In this document: piece by piece, positions 1-7,551 of the stretch
Numbering within the stretch: position 1 is the first letter of the stretch
Layout: each line of letters starts with the position of its first letter
NCBI GenBank assembly: GCA_965222975.1
Contig: CBDCVJ010000054.1
Location: 124,001 to 188,000 of the forward strand
DNA length: 64,000 nucleotides
Direction: 5' to 3'
Source of the DNA: UBA6168 sp965222975
GTDB taxonomy: Bacteria > Bacteroidota > Bacteroidia > Chitinophagales > Saprospiraceae
The notes under the pieces: generated by a model
Database searches by the model: none
The model's input: the letters and a program-made list of their open reading frames with translations, nothing else
Told to the model about the DNA's origin: nothing
Translations under genes and position numbers: made by a program

Positions 1-723
1 ACCGGCTGGATAGCATCGGAATACGGTCTGCGGCCCTACCCATTTTACCTCGGCATCGGGCTGGCAGTAGCAGGCCTGCTCGGCACTTTGTTTTGGGTAA
101 AAGACACCCGCCACCATGTAGCTGTGGAAGCGGTGCAGTCAGGCATTGCGAAGCTGAAAAACGTATTTTGGGAAACGACCTGGCGCAATCCCAGCCTCGG
201 TTCCATTACGCAGGCCGGACTGGTCAACAACCTCAATGATGGCATGGTCTGGGGTTTGTTGCCCATGCTACTGGCGGTGAAGGGTTTTACACTTGCGCAG
301 ACCGGCATCATCGTATCCATCTATCCCATCGTATGGGGCTTGGGGCAATTGGGCACGGGCAAGCTAGCCGACCATTTTAACCACAAAAAAATGCTCACTT
401 GGGGCATGGCGCTGCAAGGGTTGGCTTTGCTCGGTTTCATCCCCGCCACAGAAAACTGGCAGTACATCGGTTTGAGCATTTTCCTTGGATTGGGTACCGC
501 CATCGTCTATCCGACCTTCCTTGCCGCTATTGCCGGGCTGACGCATCCACAGCAGCGGGCGGAAAGCATTGGCGTGTTTCGTTTGTGGCGGGATTTGGGC
601 TATGCCATCGGTGCCTTGTTGACGGGCATCATCGCCGACGCCTTTGGGCTACATTGGTCAGTGGCGTCAATTGGCGTATTGACGGTGGTTTCGGCAGGGG
701 TGATTTGGGCAAGGATGAGGTGA
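1..723 (+). CDS. MFS transporter, C-terminal part (cut by window edge)
   Basis: The frame is open from base 1, so the start lies upstream of the window; 240 residues are visible. It shows at least six hydrophobic helices separated by short basic loops (for example FNHKK after the second visible membrane pair), the pattern of the C-terminal half of a major facilitator superfamily permease in the inner membrane. The substrate cannot be told from this half. It ends with TGA just before the copper genes, and a role in metal export is possible but not shown. Its GC content matches the neighbouring copper genes. Confidence 0.8.
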   Translation, partial: TGWIASEYGLRPYPFYLGIGLAVAGLLGTLFWVKDTRHHVAVEAVQSGIAKLKNVFWETTWRNPSLGSITQAGLVNNLNDGMVWGLLPMLLAVKGFTLAQTGIIVSIYPIVWGLGQLGTGKLADHFNHKKMLTWGMALQGLALLGFIPATENWQYIGLSIFLGLGTAIVYPTFLAAIAGLTHPQQRAESIGVFRLWRDLGYAIGALLTGIIADAFGLHWSVASIGVLTVVSAGVIWARMR

Positions 724-889
724 CCTTCTGTGGGGCTCTTTTGCAAAGCAATTCGATACGGTGATAGTGATGAATAAGGAGTTGTTAAAGAAATGGGTCA
801 GTGGGCAAGTTGAACATAGGGTGTGATTGTACGCTGTATTAAAGGAAGGTATTAAGCCGGTTTTCATTTTTAACCAAAAAAAATTAGCC

Positions 890-1390
890 ATGAAAAAAGA
901 AAGTTATCAAAAATTTGCCCTGATGATGTTTACTTCATTCGTCGTGATGTACGCCGTGATGTTTATGAATGTGAACCAACTCGACCATATCATGCTGAGT
1001 ACTACTCGCACCTATATGACTTTTCTGATGGTGGCTCCAATGGCCGTCAGCATGTTACTGTTCATGTGGGGCATGTATGAAAATAAAAAGCTGAATTACG
1101 CTATCCTAGGTGTTGCTGCCGTGGTTTTTATCTGGTGCTTTTACGGCCTACGCAATCAGGTGCCCATCAAAGACGTGGCTTACATGAAGGCTATGATTCC
1201 GCACCACTCCTCTGCCATTTTGGTAAGTGAACAGGCCACCTTTGAAGACCCTGAAACGGAAAAGCTGGCTAAGGAAATCATAGAAGCGCAAAAACGGGAA
1301 ATTGCCCAGATGAAGAAGATTTTGTACCGTCTGGAAAACGGGGAAAGGGTACAAACTTCGATGAAAAATTCCTTTTTTTCAGGACATTAA
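890..1390 (+). CDS. DUF305-domain membrane protein
   Basis: This 166-residue protein has three hydrophobic segments in its first 95 residues, then a soluble helical part with AYMKAMIPHHSSAI, the MxxHH signature of DUF305 (ferritin-like helical proteins, several linked to copper binding such as CopM). The C-terminal helix is rich in Lys and Glu. I chose the ATG at 890, preceded by an A-rich stretch, over in-frame codons from 827. It sits at the head of the copper island, 52 bases before the AraC-type regulator gene. A periplasmic metal-binding role is inferred from the His pair and the context. Confidence 0.75.
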   Translation: MKKESYQKFALMMFTSFVVMYAVMFMNVNQLDHIMLSTTRTYMTFLMVAPMAVSMLLFMWGMYENKKLNYAILGVAAVVFIWCFYGLRNQVPIKDVAYMKAMIPHHSSAILVSEQATFEDPETEKLAKEIIEAQKREIAQMKKILYRLENGERVQTSMKNSFFSGH

Positions 1391-1406
1391 TATTTAAGCA
1401 GTAGTG

Positions 1407-1438
1407 TTAAAGTTAGGGAGCAAATTTTCGCACCTTTG
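1407..1438 (+). promoter_or_regulatory. Probable promoter of the HMA-AraC regulator gene
   Basis: TTAAAG at 1407-1412 and CACCTTTG at 1431-1438 resemble the Bacteroidota -33/-7 elements (TTG, then TAnnTTTG) with a spacing of about 20 bases. The regulator's ATG begins only 5 bases after the -7 element, so the transcript may be nearly leaderless. The -7 match is imperfect (C instead of T in the first base). Confidence 0.4.
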
Positions 1439-1442
1439 CTTC

Positions 1443-2012
1443 ATGAAACTCTACATCAAAAACATGGTCTGCGACCGCTGCAAAATGATGGTCAGGCAGG
1501 AACTGGAAAAAGCCGGGCTATCGCCGGAAACGGTGGAACTGGGGGAAGTCGAATTTTCACAGGAATTAACTCCCCAACAAATGAAAACAGTGGAGGAAGC
1601 CCTCACGCCGTTGGGTTTCGAGTTGATTGACGACCGCAAAAGCAGGCTCATCGAGCAAATCAAAAAAGCCGTCATCGAACTGGTCTATTACACCGAAGAA
1701 ATGCCGAAGGTCAACCTCTCGGCCTATTTAGCCCAAAAACTCCACTACGAATACTCCCACCTGAGCACCCTTTTCTCCTCCATCGAGGGCATCACGCTGG
1801 AGAAATATTTTATCGCCCAAAAAATCGAGCGGGTGAAAGAATTGCTCGTGTACGATGAACTGACGCTCAGCGAAATCGCCTTCCAAATGGGCTATAGCAA
1901 CGTGGCCCACCTGAGCAATCAATTCAAAAAAGTGACCGGCCTGACACCAAGTTATTTCAAAACCATTGGCCACTCAAAGCGAAATACCATAGACAAAGTA
2001 GCCAAACCATAA
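1443..2012 (+). CDS. AraC-family regulator with N-terminal HMA metal-binding domain
   Basis: This 189-residue protein joins a heavy-metal-associated domain (residues 1-67, metal site C10-D-R-C13) to an AraC-type helix-turn-helix domain (about 90-180, containing LTLSEIAFQMGYSNVAHLS and a terminal SYFK). The second half binds DNA; the CxxC loop probably senses Cu(I) or another soft metal. ATG 1443 is preferred because it starts directly on the HMA fold; an upstream in-frame start at 1404 would add unrelated residues. It lies just before the CopA ATPase gene, which it probably controls. No ligand-binding AraC domain other than HMA is present. Confidence 0.85.
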   Translation: MKLYIKNMVCDRCKMMVRQELEKAGLSPETVELGEVEFSQELTPQQMKTVEEALTPLGFELIDDRKSRLIEQIKKAVIELVYYTEEMPKVNLSAYLAQKLHYEYSHLSTLFSSIEGITLEKYFIAQKIERVKELLVYDELTLSEIAFQMGYSNVAHLSNQFKKVTGLTPSYFKTIGHSKRNTIDKVAKP

Positions 2013-2030
2013 ATTATGCAAATCCTTCCA

Positions 2031-2072
2031 AAAGTCTTGTAACGTCCCGTCCTGCCTGCGCCCATAACTTTG
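2031..2072 (+). promoter_or_regulatory. Promoter and possible operator of the copA gene
   Basis: TAACTTTG at 2065-2072 fits the Bacteroidota -7 element TAnnTTTG exactly, 22 bases before the copA ATG. A TTG lies at 2037-2039 with longer than usual spacing (25 bases). AAAGTC at 2031-2036 followed by TTGTAACG resembles AAAGTCGTAAAG at 12507-12518 upstream of the cus operon, so this may be an operator for the HMA-AraC regulator. The operator idea rests on two sites only. Confidence 0.45.
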
Positions 2073-2094
2073 TACCATAAAAAATAATCAAGTT

Positions 2095-4377
2095 ATGGAA
2101 GTCAGGAAATCACTCGAAATTATTCAAAGCAGGCCGGCAAATGGCCAAAGTCTTAAGAAAACTTACCCGGTAACCGGCATGAGCTGTGCCTCTTGTGCAG
2201 TCAGTACGGAAAGTATCCTCAAAGCCCAGGATGGAGTCATCAACGCCGAAGTCAATTTTGCCAATTCCAGCGTAGCCGTAGAGTTTATGCCTGATATGAT
2301 AGGCCCCGGAGAAATGAAAACAGCCCTGCAAATGGTAGGCTACGATTTGGTGATTGACGAAAGCGAGGATGCACAGACGCAACTGGAAAACGAACAGGCT
2401 GCCAAACTGAAAAGCCTGCAACGCAAGACTTTGCTGGCTGCACTGTTCAGTTTCCCGGTGGTCGTCATCGGCATGTTTTTCATGGACATGCCCTACGCCA
2501 ACTGGATTATGTGGGCGCTCTCGACGCCGGTCATACTGGTTTTCGGCAAACAGTTTTATATCAACGCCTGGAACCAGCTCAAACACCGCAACGCCAACAT
2601 GGATACGTTGGTGGCGCTGAGTACTGGTATCGCTTATGTGTTCAGCGTTTTCAATACCCTTTTCCCGCATTTCTGGCATAGCAGGGGGCTGCACGCTCAC
2701 GTCTATTTCGAGGCGGCAGCGGTTATCATCGCCTTTATTTTATTGGGAAAATGGCTGGAGGAAAGGGCCAAGTCCAGCACTTCTTCCGCCATCAAAAAAC
2801 TGATGGGGCTGAGCCCCAAAACCGTCCGGATTATCAATTCGGCAGGTGAGGAAATGGAAGTCCCTGCCGGCACGGTACAGGTGAACGACATCATCGTTGT
2901 CAAGCCCGGTGAAAAGATACCTGTGGACGGCGAGGTTACGACCGGCAGTTCTTTCATAGACGAAAGCATGATTAGTGGCGAGCCGCTGCCGGTAGAGAAG
3001 AAAAAAGACGACCCCGTCTTCACCGGAACGGTCAACCAGAAAGGCAGCTTCCGCTTCCGGGCGGTGAAAGTGGGCGGCGAAACCGTTCTCGCCCAGATTA
3101 TCAAAATGGTACAAGAAGCACAGGGCAGCAAAGCGCCAGTACAGAAATTGGTAGATAAAATAGCCGGGATTTTTGTGCCGGTAGTGGTGGGCATTGCGGT
3201 GCTGACCTTCTTCGTCTGGCTGCTTCTCGGCGGTGAAAATGCAATAACACAGGGACTACTTGCCATGATAGCCGTATTAGTCATTGCCTGCCCTTGCGCA
3301 CTGGGATTGGCAACGCCAACCGCCATCATGGTCGGCGTCGGGAAGGGCGCTGAAAACGGCATACTCATCAAGGATGCCGAGAGTTTGGAAAAAGCGCACC
3401 GTATAGATGCCATCGTGCTTGACAAGACGGGCACCATCACCGAAGGGAAACCCGAAGTGACGGAAATCATCTGGCGGGAGCGTATAGAGGAGGGCGATAA
3501 AAAAAGGCTCGCATCCGTGCTGCTGGCTATGGAATCCCGCTCCGAACACCCGCTGGCTGAGGCTGTCGTGCGGTTTTTAAAAACACAAAAAACACCGGAA
3601 GCCGAACTGGAAGGCTTTGAAAGCATCACAGGTAGGGGCGTGGAAGCACACGATGGCAACTTTGCCTACGTCGCCGGTAACCAGGCTTTTCTTTCGGAAA
3701 AAAGGGTTGCCGTGCCGGAACTCCTGCGTGAACATGCCGAAGGTTTGCAGGAACACGCCAAAACCGTTATCTGGTTTGCGGCAGACAACAAAGCCGTCGC
3801 CATCATTGCCATCGCCGACCAGGTGAAACACACCTCTGAAAAAGCGGTGCGAACGCTGCAGGAAATGGGTGTCGAGGTTTATATGCTCACTGGCGACAAC
3901 CAACAGACCGCAGCGGCGGTGGCGGAAAAAGCAGGTATCCGCCACTTCAAGGCAGGTGTGATGCCCGCTGACAAAGCTGATTTTATCAAAACCCTGCAAA
4001 GTGAGGGCAAAGTAGTCGCAATGGCCGGAGACGGCATCAACGACGCCCAAGCCCTGGCGCAGGCCGACGTCAGCATCGCTATGGGGAAAGGCACCGACAT
4101 CGCCATGGACGTGGCCAAAATGACGCTGATTTCATCGGATTTGCTGCACATCCCCAAAGCCATCCGCCTTTCGAGGCAGACTGTGCGGCTCATTCACCAG
4201 AACCTGTTCTGGGCTTTTATCTACAACCTCATCGGCATCCCGGTGGCCGCGGGTATTTTGTACCCCTTCACTGGCTTCCTGCTCAACCCCATGATTGCCG
4301 GGGCAGCCATGGCGCTGAGTTCGGTTTCGGTGGTGAGCAATAGTCTGAGATTGAAATTCAAACGATTAGATGTTTAA
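2095..4377 (+). CDS. copA: Copper-exporting P1B-type ATPase (CopA)
   Basis: This 760-residue inner-membrane pump exports Cu(I) to the periplasm. It has one N-terminal HMA domain with GMSCASC (C31, C34), membrane helices, the TGES-like SGEP loop, the CPC ion-binding motif in helix 6 (C399-P-C401, the P1B-1 copper signature), the phosphorylation motif DKTGT (D443) and the hinge GDGIND. Length and order are normal for CopA. ATG 2095 follows a good TAnnTTTG promoter. It stands between an HMA-AraC regulator and an HMA chaperone, which supports copper as substrate. An imperfect inverted repeat covers its stop codon. Confidence 0.93.
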   Translation: MEVRKSLEIIQSRPANGQSLKKTYPVTGMSCASCAVSTESILKAQDGVINAEVNFANSSVAVEFMPDMIGPGEMKTALQMVGYDLVIDESEDAQTQLENEQAAKLKSLQRKTLLAALFSFPVVVIGMFFMDMPYANWIMWALSTPVILVFGKQFYINAWNQLKHRNANMDTLVALSTGIAYVFSVFNTLFPHFWHSRGLHAHVYFEAAAVIIAFILLGKWLEERAKSSTSSAIKKLMGLSPKTVRIINSAGEEMEVPAGTVQVNDIIVVKPGEKIPVDGEVTTGSSFIDESMISGEPLPVEKKKDDPVFTGTVNQKGSFRFRAVKVGGETVLAQIIKMVQEAQGSKAPVQKLVDKIAGIFVPVVVGIAVLTFFVWLLLGGENAITQGLLAMIAVLVIACPCALGLATPTAIMVGVGKGAENGILIKDAESLEKAHRIDAIVLDKTGTITEGKPEVTEIIWRERIEEGDKKRLASVLLAMESRSEHPLAEAVVRFLKTQKTPEAELEGFESITGRGVEAHDGNFAYVAGNQAFLSEKRVAVPELLREHAEGLQEHAKTVIWFAADNKAVAIIAIADQVKHTSEKAVRTLQEMGVEVYMLTGDNQQTAAAVAEKAGIRHFKAGVMPADKADFIKTLQSEGKVVAMAGDGINDAQALAQADVSIAMGKGTDIAMDVAKMTLISSDLLHIPKAIRLSRQTVRLIHQNLFWAFIYNLIGIPVAAGILYPFTGFLLNPMIAGAAMALSSVSVVSNSLRLKFKRLDV

Positions 4378-4437
4378 ATGGCTATATGGTCAGTTGGTTT
4401 TTCATGCGAGACGAGTACAAGCCATCTAACCATTTAA
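4374..4437. repeat. Imperfect inverted repeat between copA and the HMA chaperone gene
   Basis: The left arm 4374-4391 and right arm 4420-4437 match at 14 of 18 positions when one is reverse-complemented, with TTAAATGG/CCATTTAA perfect at the outer ends. Each arm is built from repeated ATGG (or CCAT) words. It begins inside the copA stop codon and could weaken read-through or act as a bidirectional terminator. It belongs to a group of word-built inverted repeats in this window (also near 44.2, 45.8 and 51.4 kb). Confidence 0.6.
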
Positions 4438-4471
4438 CCATCCAATATTTCACCTTTAAATTTTTTCAAAA

Positions 4472-4693
4472 ATGGAAAAGACACTCAAGTTCAAAACCAA
4501 TATCAATTGTGGCGGCTGCCTTGCTAAAGTCACCCCACTGTTGAACGAGGCGGAAGGCATCTGCCACTGGGAGGTGGACATCACCAAACCCGAAAAGACG
4601 CTAACCGTAAAAGCTGATGGCATTCTGCCGGAAGAGGTAGCTGCGGTTGTGAAAGAGGCGGGCTTCAGCGCTGAGGAGTTACCAGCGAGGTGA
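4472..4693 (+). CDS. HMA-domain copper chaperone (CopZ-like)
   Basis: This 73-residue protein is a single heavy-metal-associated domain with the metal loop NCGGC (a CxxC) near residue 13 and the usual ferredoxin-like alternation of strands and helices up to residue 68. Such proteins carry Cu(I) in the cytoplasm to a CopA ATPase. It follows copA by 94 bases and is followed by a strong terminator, so it closes this transcription unit. CGGC replaces the commoner CxSC loop; metal choice cannot be read from this alone. Confidence 0.8.
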   Translation: MEKTLKFKTNINCGGCLAKVTPLLNEAEGICHWEVDITKPEKTLTVKADGILPEEVAAVVKEAGFSAEELPAR

Positions 4694-4715
4694 AACGCCG
4701 AAAGGATTTCAGGAG

Positions 4716-4757
4716 AGCCGTTACCCCAGTCACCTGGGAAACGGCTTGTTTTTTTTT
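4716..4757 (+). terminator. Rho-independent terminator after the HMA chaperone gene
   Basis: AGCCGTT (4716-4722) pairs with AACGGCT (4740-4746); the inner CCCAG/CTGGG also pairs. The stem is followed by a run of nine T (4749-4757). It ends the copA-chaperone unit. Confidence 0.85.
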
Positions 4758-4855
4758 GCCATGGTCAATAGCTCGTCAACTTTTAATTATCTTTATAAAT
4801 TTTGACCTTTGTGAAAGGCTGCCGTATGTTCCAGCCAAAATCATTTTTTCATTTT

Positions 4856-5422
4856 ATGAAAAGCCGGAGAGGCAAAATAAGAATTATGAACGCAAAGGTA
4901 ATTTCCATCATCATCGTCATTCTGGCACTGGCTGCCGGATTATATTTTGCAAGCAAACCTATTACAAAAGGGCTTACCTCAAAAAAGGAAACGCATTCCC
5001 ACAACGAGGATGCAGGCAACTCTGCCTCCGGTGTCGAGCAGTCCTATTCAGATTTTTTAGCATGGAAAGAAAATGAATCACCCGATGCTGACGCATTGGA
5101 TAAAAAGCTGACAGAATTGGCTGCCCAATATCCTTCAGATTATCGCTTTACATTGGAAAGAGTACGGGGTGCCGCAAATGTCAAGGGTGTACATTCCCAC
5201 ACTGAAGGGTTTGAGATACTGGAAGAAGCTGCCAGAAAAGCCATCGCCTGCAAGTGTGGCGATGCCAATAAAATGAGGAATGACTTGTTGGCCAATAAAG
5301 ATGATAAAATCAAGGGCTTTTGGAAACTCTCTACTCACCCAAAGCAATGGGACATGGTGGTTGAGGCCCTTGAAAATAAGGATGCATCACAACTTGCAAA
5401 AAATGAAGAACATCATCATTAA
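4856..5422 (+). CDS. Membrane-anchored His-rich protein of unknown function
   Basis: I do not recognise a family. The 188-residue protein has one hydrophobic segment (IISIIIV... to about residue 31) as signal anchor, then a periplasmic part with THSHNED near the membrane, a SHTEGFE motif, a CKCGD loop and a C-terminal EEHHH. The His and Cys clusters suggest metal binding in the periplasm. Start choice is uncertain: ATG 4856 or ATG 4886 both leave the membrane segment intact, and GACCTTTG at 4804-4811 may be the -7 element. It is 20 bases upstream of the copper-radical oxidase gene and probably shares its transcript. Confidence 0.6.
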   Translation: MKSRRGKIRIMNAKVISIIIVILALAAGLYFASKPITKGLTSKKETHSHNEDAGNSASGVEQSYSDFLAWKENESPDADALDKKLTELAAQYPSDYRFTLERVRGAANVKGVHSHTEGFEILEEAARKAIACKCGDANKMRNDLLANKDDKIKGFWKLSTHPKQWDMVVEALENKDASQLAKNEEHHH

Positions 5423-5442
5423 ACTGCCTAATCTTAATCGTT

Positions 5443-7422
5443 ATGAAAATTTTCTTACACACAGTTCTTTCTTTTCTTTTTGCTACGAACCTTTTGGGCC
5501 AAACACTCACTGGCACTATTACCGATGAAACAGGGTTGCCTGTCATCAACGCCCGGATAACATTTTACTCACCCGACACGCTTCTGTTTTGGGAAACTAG
5601 GACAAATACTGAAGGCCAATACCTGTTCAGCGACCTCCCTTTCATCGCCTATCCGTGGTTGGACGTGGCTGCTCCGGGCAAGGAATATTATCAGGTTAAT
5701 ACAGGGGGTTTTATGGATACCTTGAATTGGGACGTCGCTCTCGTCCCTGAAACCCACCCCGGTGAATGGGAAGTTGTCATGCAGTCACCGGAACCACTTG
5801 GCGGTACCGACTTAGGTGTGCTCATGCCCGATGGCAGCCTATATTTCTGTCATAATTCAAAAGACCCTTTTTATTTCCTTCCATGGGAAAATGATACAAC
5901 TTTTGCACCGGGGCATAACCAAGTACAGGGATGTGTTGCCCCGGCCTTACTTCCCGACGGGAAGCTGTTGTTCGCCGGGGGTACTTTGCAGGAAATTTAC
6001 GGCCCCGGCACTAAACGCATCAAAAACTTTGACCCGACCACCGGACAGTGGCAATGGTTGACAGACATGCTCGATTACCGATGGTATCCTTCCCTTGCGA
6101 CGCTTTACGATGGCAAAGTGCTTGTCGTCGGTGGGGGTGGGCTGGACAACCCCATCCGAGTAAATACTTCTGAGGTGTATGACCCAGAAACGGGCATTTC
6201 CGAAGCGGCAGATACTATACATTTTGGCAATGAGGTGTCACCTATCCTGCCTTTGTTCACAGGTGAAATTCTGATGACCCAACGTCCACCGCAACTTTTT
6301 GACCCAGAAAACCGACAGTGGGAATTGGCTGCCGACTTCGTACAAGGGCCACGCATGCCCAACGGTGACCACAGTGACCATGAGCTGGTTCATTTGCCGG
6401 ACGGCAGGGTGTTGGCCGTAGGGTACAAATCTTTCGACCCCGATGAATTAGGTTCCATTTTGGAAATGTATGACCCTTTGACCGACGAGTGGTCGTTGCG
6501 CTCCAATTATCCTCCCACCCGTTCGAGGGCTAAGACTGTACTCTTGCCCGACAAAAAAGTATTGGTTATTGGCGGTGAAAAAGAAGACCACAACGACCCC
6601 ACGCACACCAATAACTGGGGCTACATGAATCTCACCGACCAATACGACCCGGCCACTGGCAGTTGGCGTCGGCTCGACAATATGAGCATAGAACGGGAGT
6701 ATCACGCCATTGCTTCCCTTATACCAGACGGGCGGGTTATCGTTGTAGGTGGGGAAGGGCAGCCTGGCAACGAGCCTTCACAAAGTACGGTTGAAGCTTT
6801 CTCGCCACCGTACCTGTTCCGGGGTATCCGGCCTGAAATCAGCAATCTAAACACAACCACTTTTCAACGGGGCGAGAGTATTCAGTTTGAGGTAGTGAAA
6901 ACAAATGCCTTGACCGGGGTGGTACTCGTTTCACACCCTGTACTGACACATTTTATGAATTCCGGCAACAACCGTTTCCTCGAATTGGACTTCACCCAAA
7001 ACGGACAACAAGTGACCGCTGACCTACCTTTGGACAGCCTTCAATTGATGCCCGGCTGGTACACCCTTTTTGGCATGGTGGACGATATTCCTTCGGTGGG
7101 CAAAATCATCCAAATAGAAGCTGGTCTTTCGCCAATCAGTTCAATCGGAAATGCCACTTTAGAACAGCTTTCGGTCGCTGTTTTCCCAAACCCTGCCCAC
7201 CATCAATTTCAAGTATCCATCGAAAATTTAGTGGGGGGTGAAAACGTCCTCTTAGAGTTATTCAATATCAATGGGCAGTTGATTCACCATGACATTTTCA
7301 AGGCTTTAGGGCGAAAGATGGAAAGAGAAGTAGTATTGCCCGATGATATGCCAGCAAGTGTTTTGACATTGAGAATCAGCATTGGTAATAATGTCCTAAC
7401 TAAGCAAGTTGGAACTTATTGA
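5443..7422 (+). CDS. Secreted copper-radical oxidase (galactose/glyoxal oxidase type) with T9SS tail
   Basis: This 659-residue protein has a signal peptide ending at LLGQ (about 19), a carboxypeptidase-regulatory-like domain (20-100), a kelch propeller (about 110-450), a galactose-oxidase C-terminal domain (470-570) and a T9SS sorting tail beginning VAVFPNP. The residues needed for a Cys-Tyr radical copper site are in the expected places: C164 (in GC before the PDGK turn), Y215 (RWYPS), Y420-H421 (REYHAIAS) and H503 (LTHFMNSG). Known family members oxidise an alcohol or aldehyde with O2 and release H2O2. The natural substrate is unknown. It is followed by a haloperoxidase-like and a haem peroxidase gene, both H2O2 users. 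Confidence 0.85.
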   Translation: MKIFLHTVLSFLFATNLLGQTLTGTITDETGLPVINARITFYSPDTLLFWETRTNTEGQYLFSDLPFIAYPWLDVAAPGKEYYQVNTGGFMDTLNWDVALVPETHPGEWEVVMQSPEPLGGTDLGVLMPDGSLYFCHNSKDPFYFLPWENDTTFAPGHNQVQGCVAPALLPDGKLLFAGGTLQEIYGPGTKRIKNFDPTTGQWQWLTDMLDYRWYPSLATLYDGKVLVVGGGGLDNPIRVNTSEVYDPETGISEAADTIHFGNEVSPILPLFTGEILMTQRPPQLFDPENRQWELAADFVQGPRMPNGDHSDHELVHLPDGRVLAVGYKSFDPDELGSILEMYDPLTDEWSLRSNYPPTRSRAKTVLLPDKKVLVIGGEKEDHNDPTHTNNWGYMNLTDQYDPATGSWRRLDNMSIEREYHAIASLIPDGRVIVVGGEGQPGNEPSQSTVEAFSPPYLFRGIRPEISNLNTTTFQRGESIQFEVVKTNALTGVVLVSHPVLTHFMNSGNNRFLELDFTQNGQQVTADLPLDSLQLMPGWYTLFGMVDDIPSVGKIIQIEAGLSPISSIGNATLEQLSVAVFPNPAHHQFQVSIENLVGGENVLLELFNINGQLIHHDIFKALGRKMEREVVLPDDMPASVLTLRISIGNNVLTKQVGTY

Positions 7423-7468
7423 ACAGATTTCAACCCCAAATGTCCCACCTGCGACTTTCGCATTGAAA

Positions 7469-7476
7469 TATTTTTG
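7469..7476 (+). promoter_or_regulatory. Possible -7 element upstream of the haloperoxidase-like gene
   Basis: TATTTTTG fits TAnnTTTG, 75 bases before the ATG at 7552. No clear TTG element is seen at the usual distance, so the call is weak; the gene may instead be read from the upstream operon. Confidence 0.3.
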
Positions 7477-7551
7477 TAAAGGGCTTTGCATCTTCGCAGA
7501 CTGAACAATTGATGTTTTATCAAATGTTTAATCTAAAAAGATGTGAATCCT

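Noticed and set aside
2703..3659. Long open frame on the minus strand opposite copA
   Set aside because: It mirrors the codons of copA (Ser/Thr/Pro-rich low-complexity translation) and is a shadow of the real gene.
4690..5076. Frame running over the terminator after the HMA chaperone gene
   Set aside because: It includes the terminator stem and T run; the His-rich protein in another frame explains this region better.
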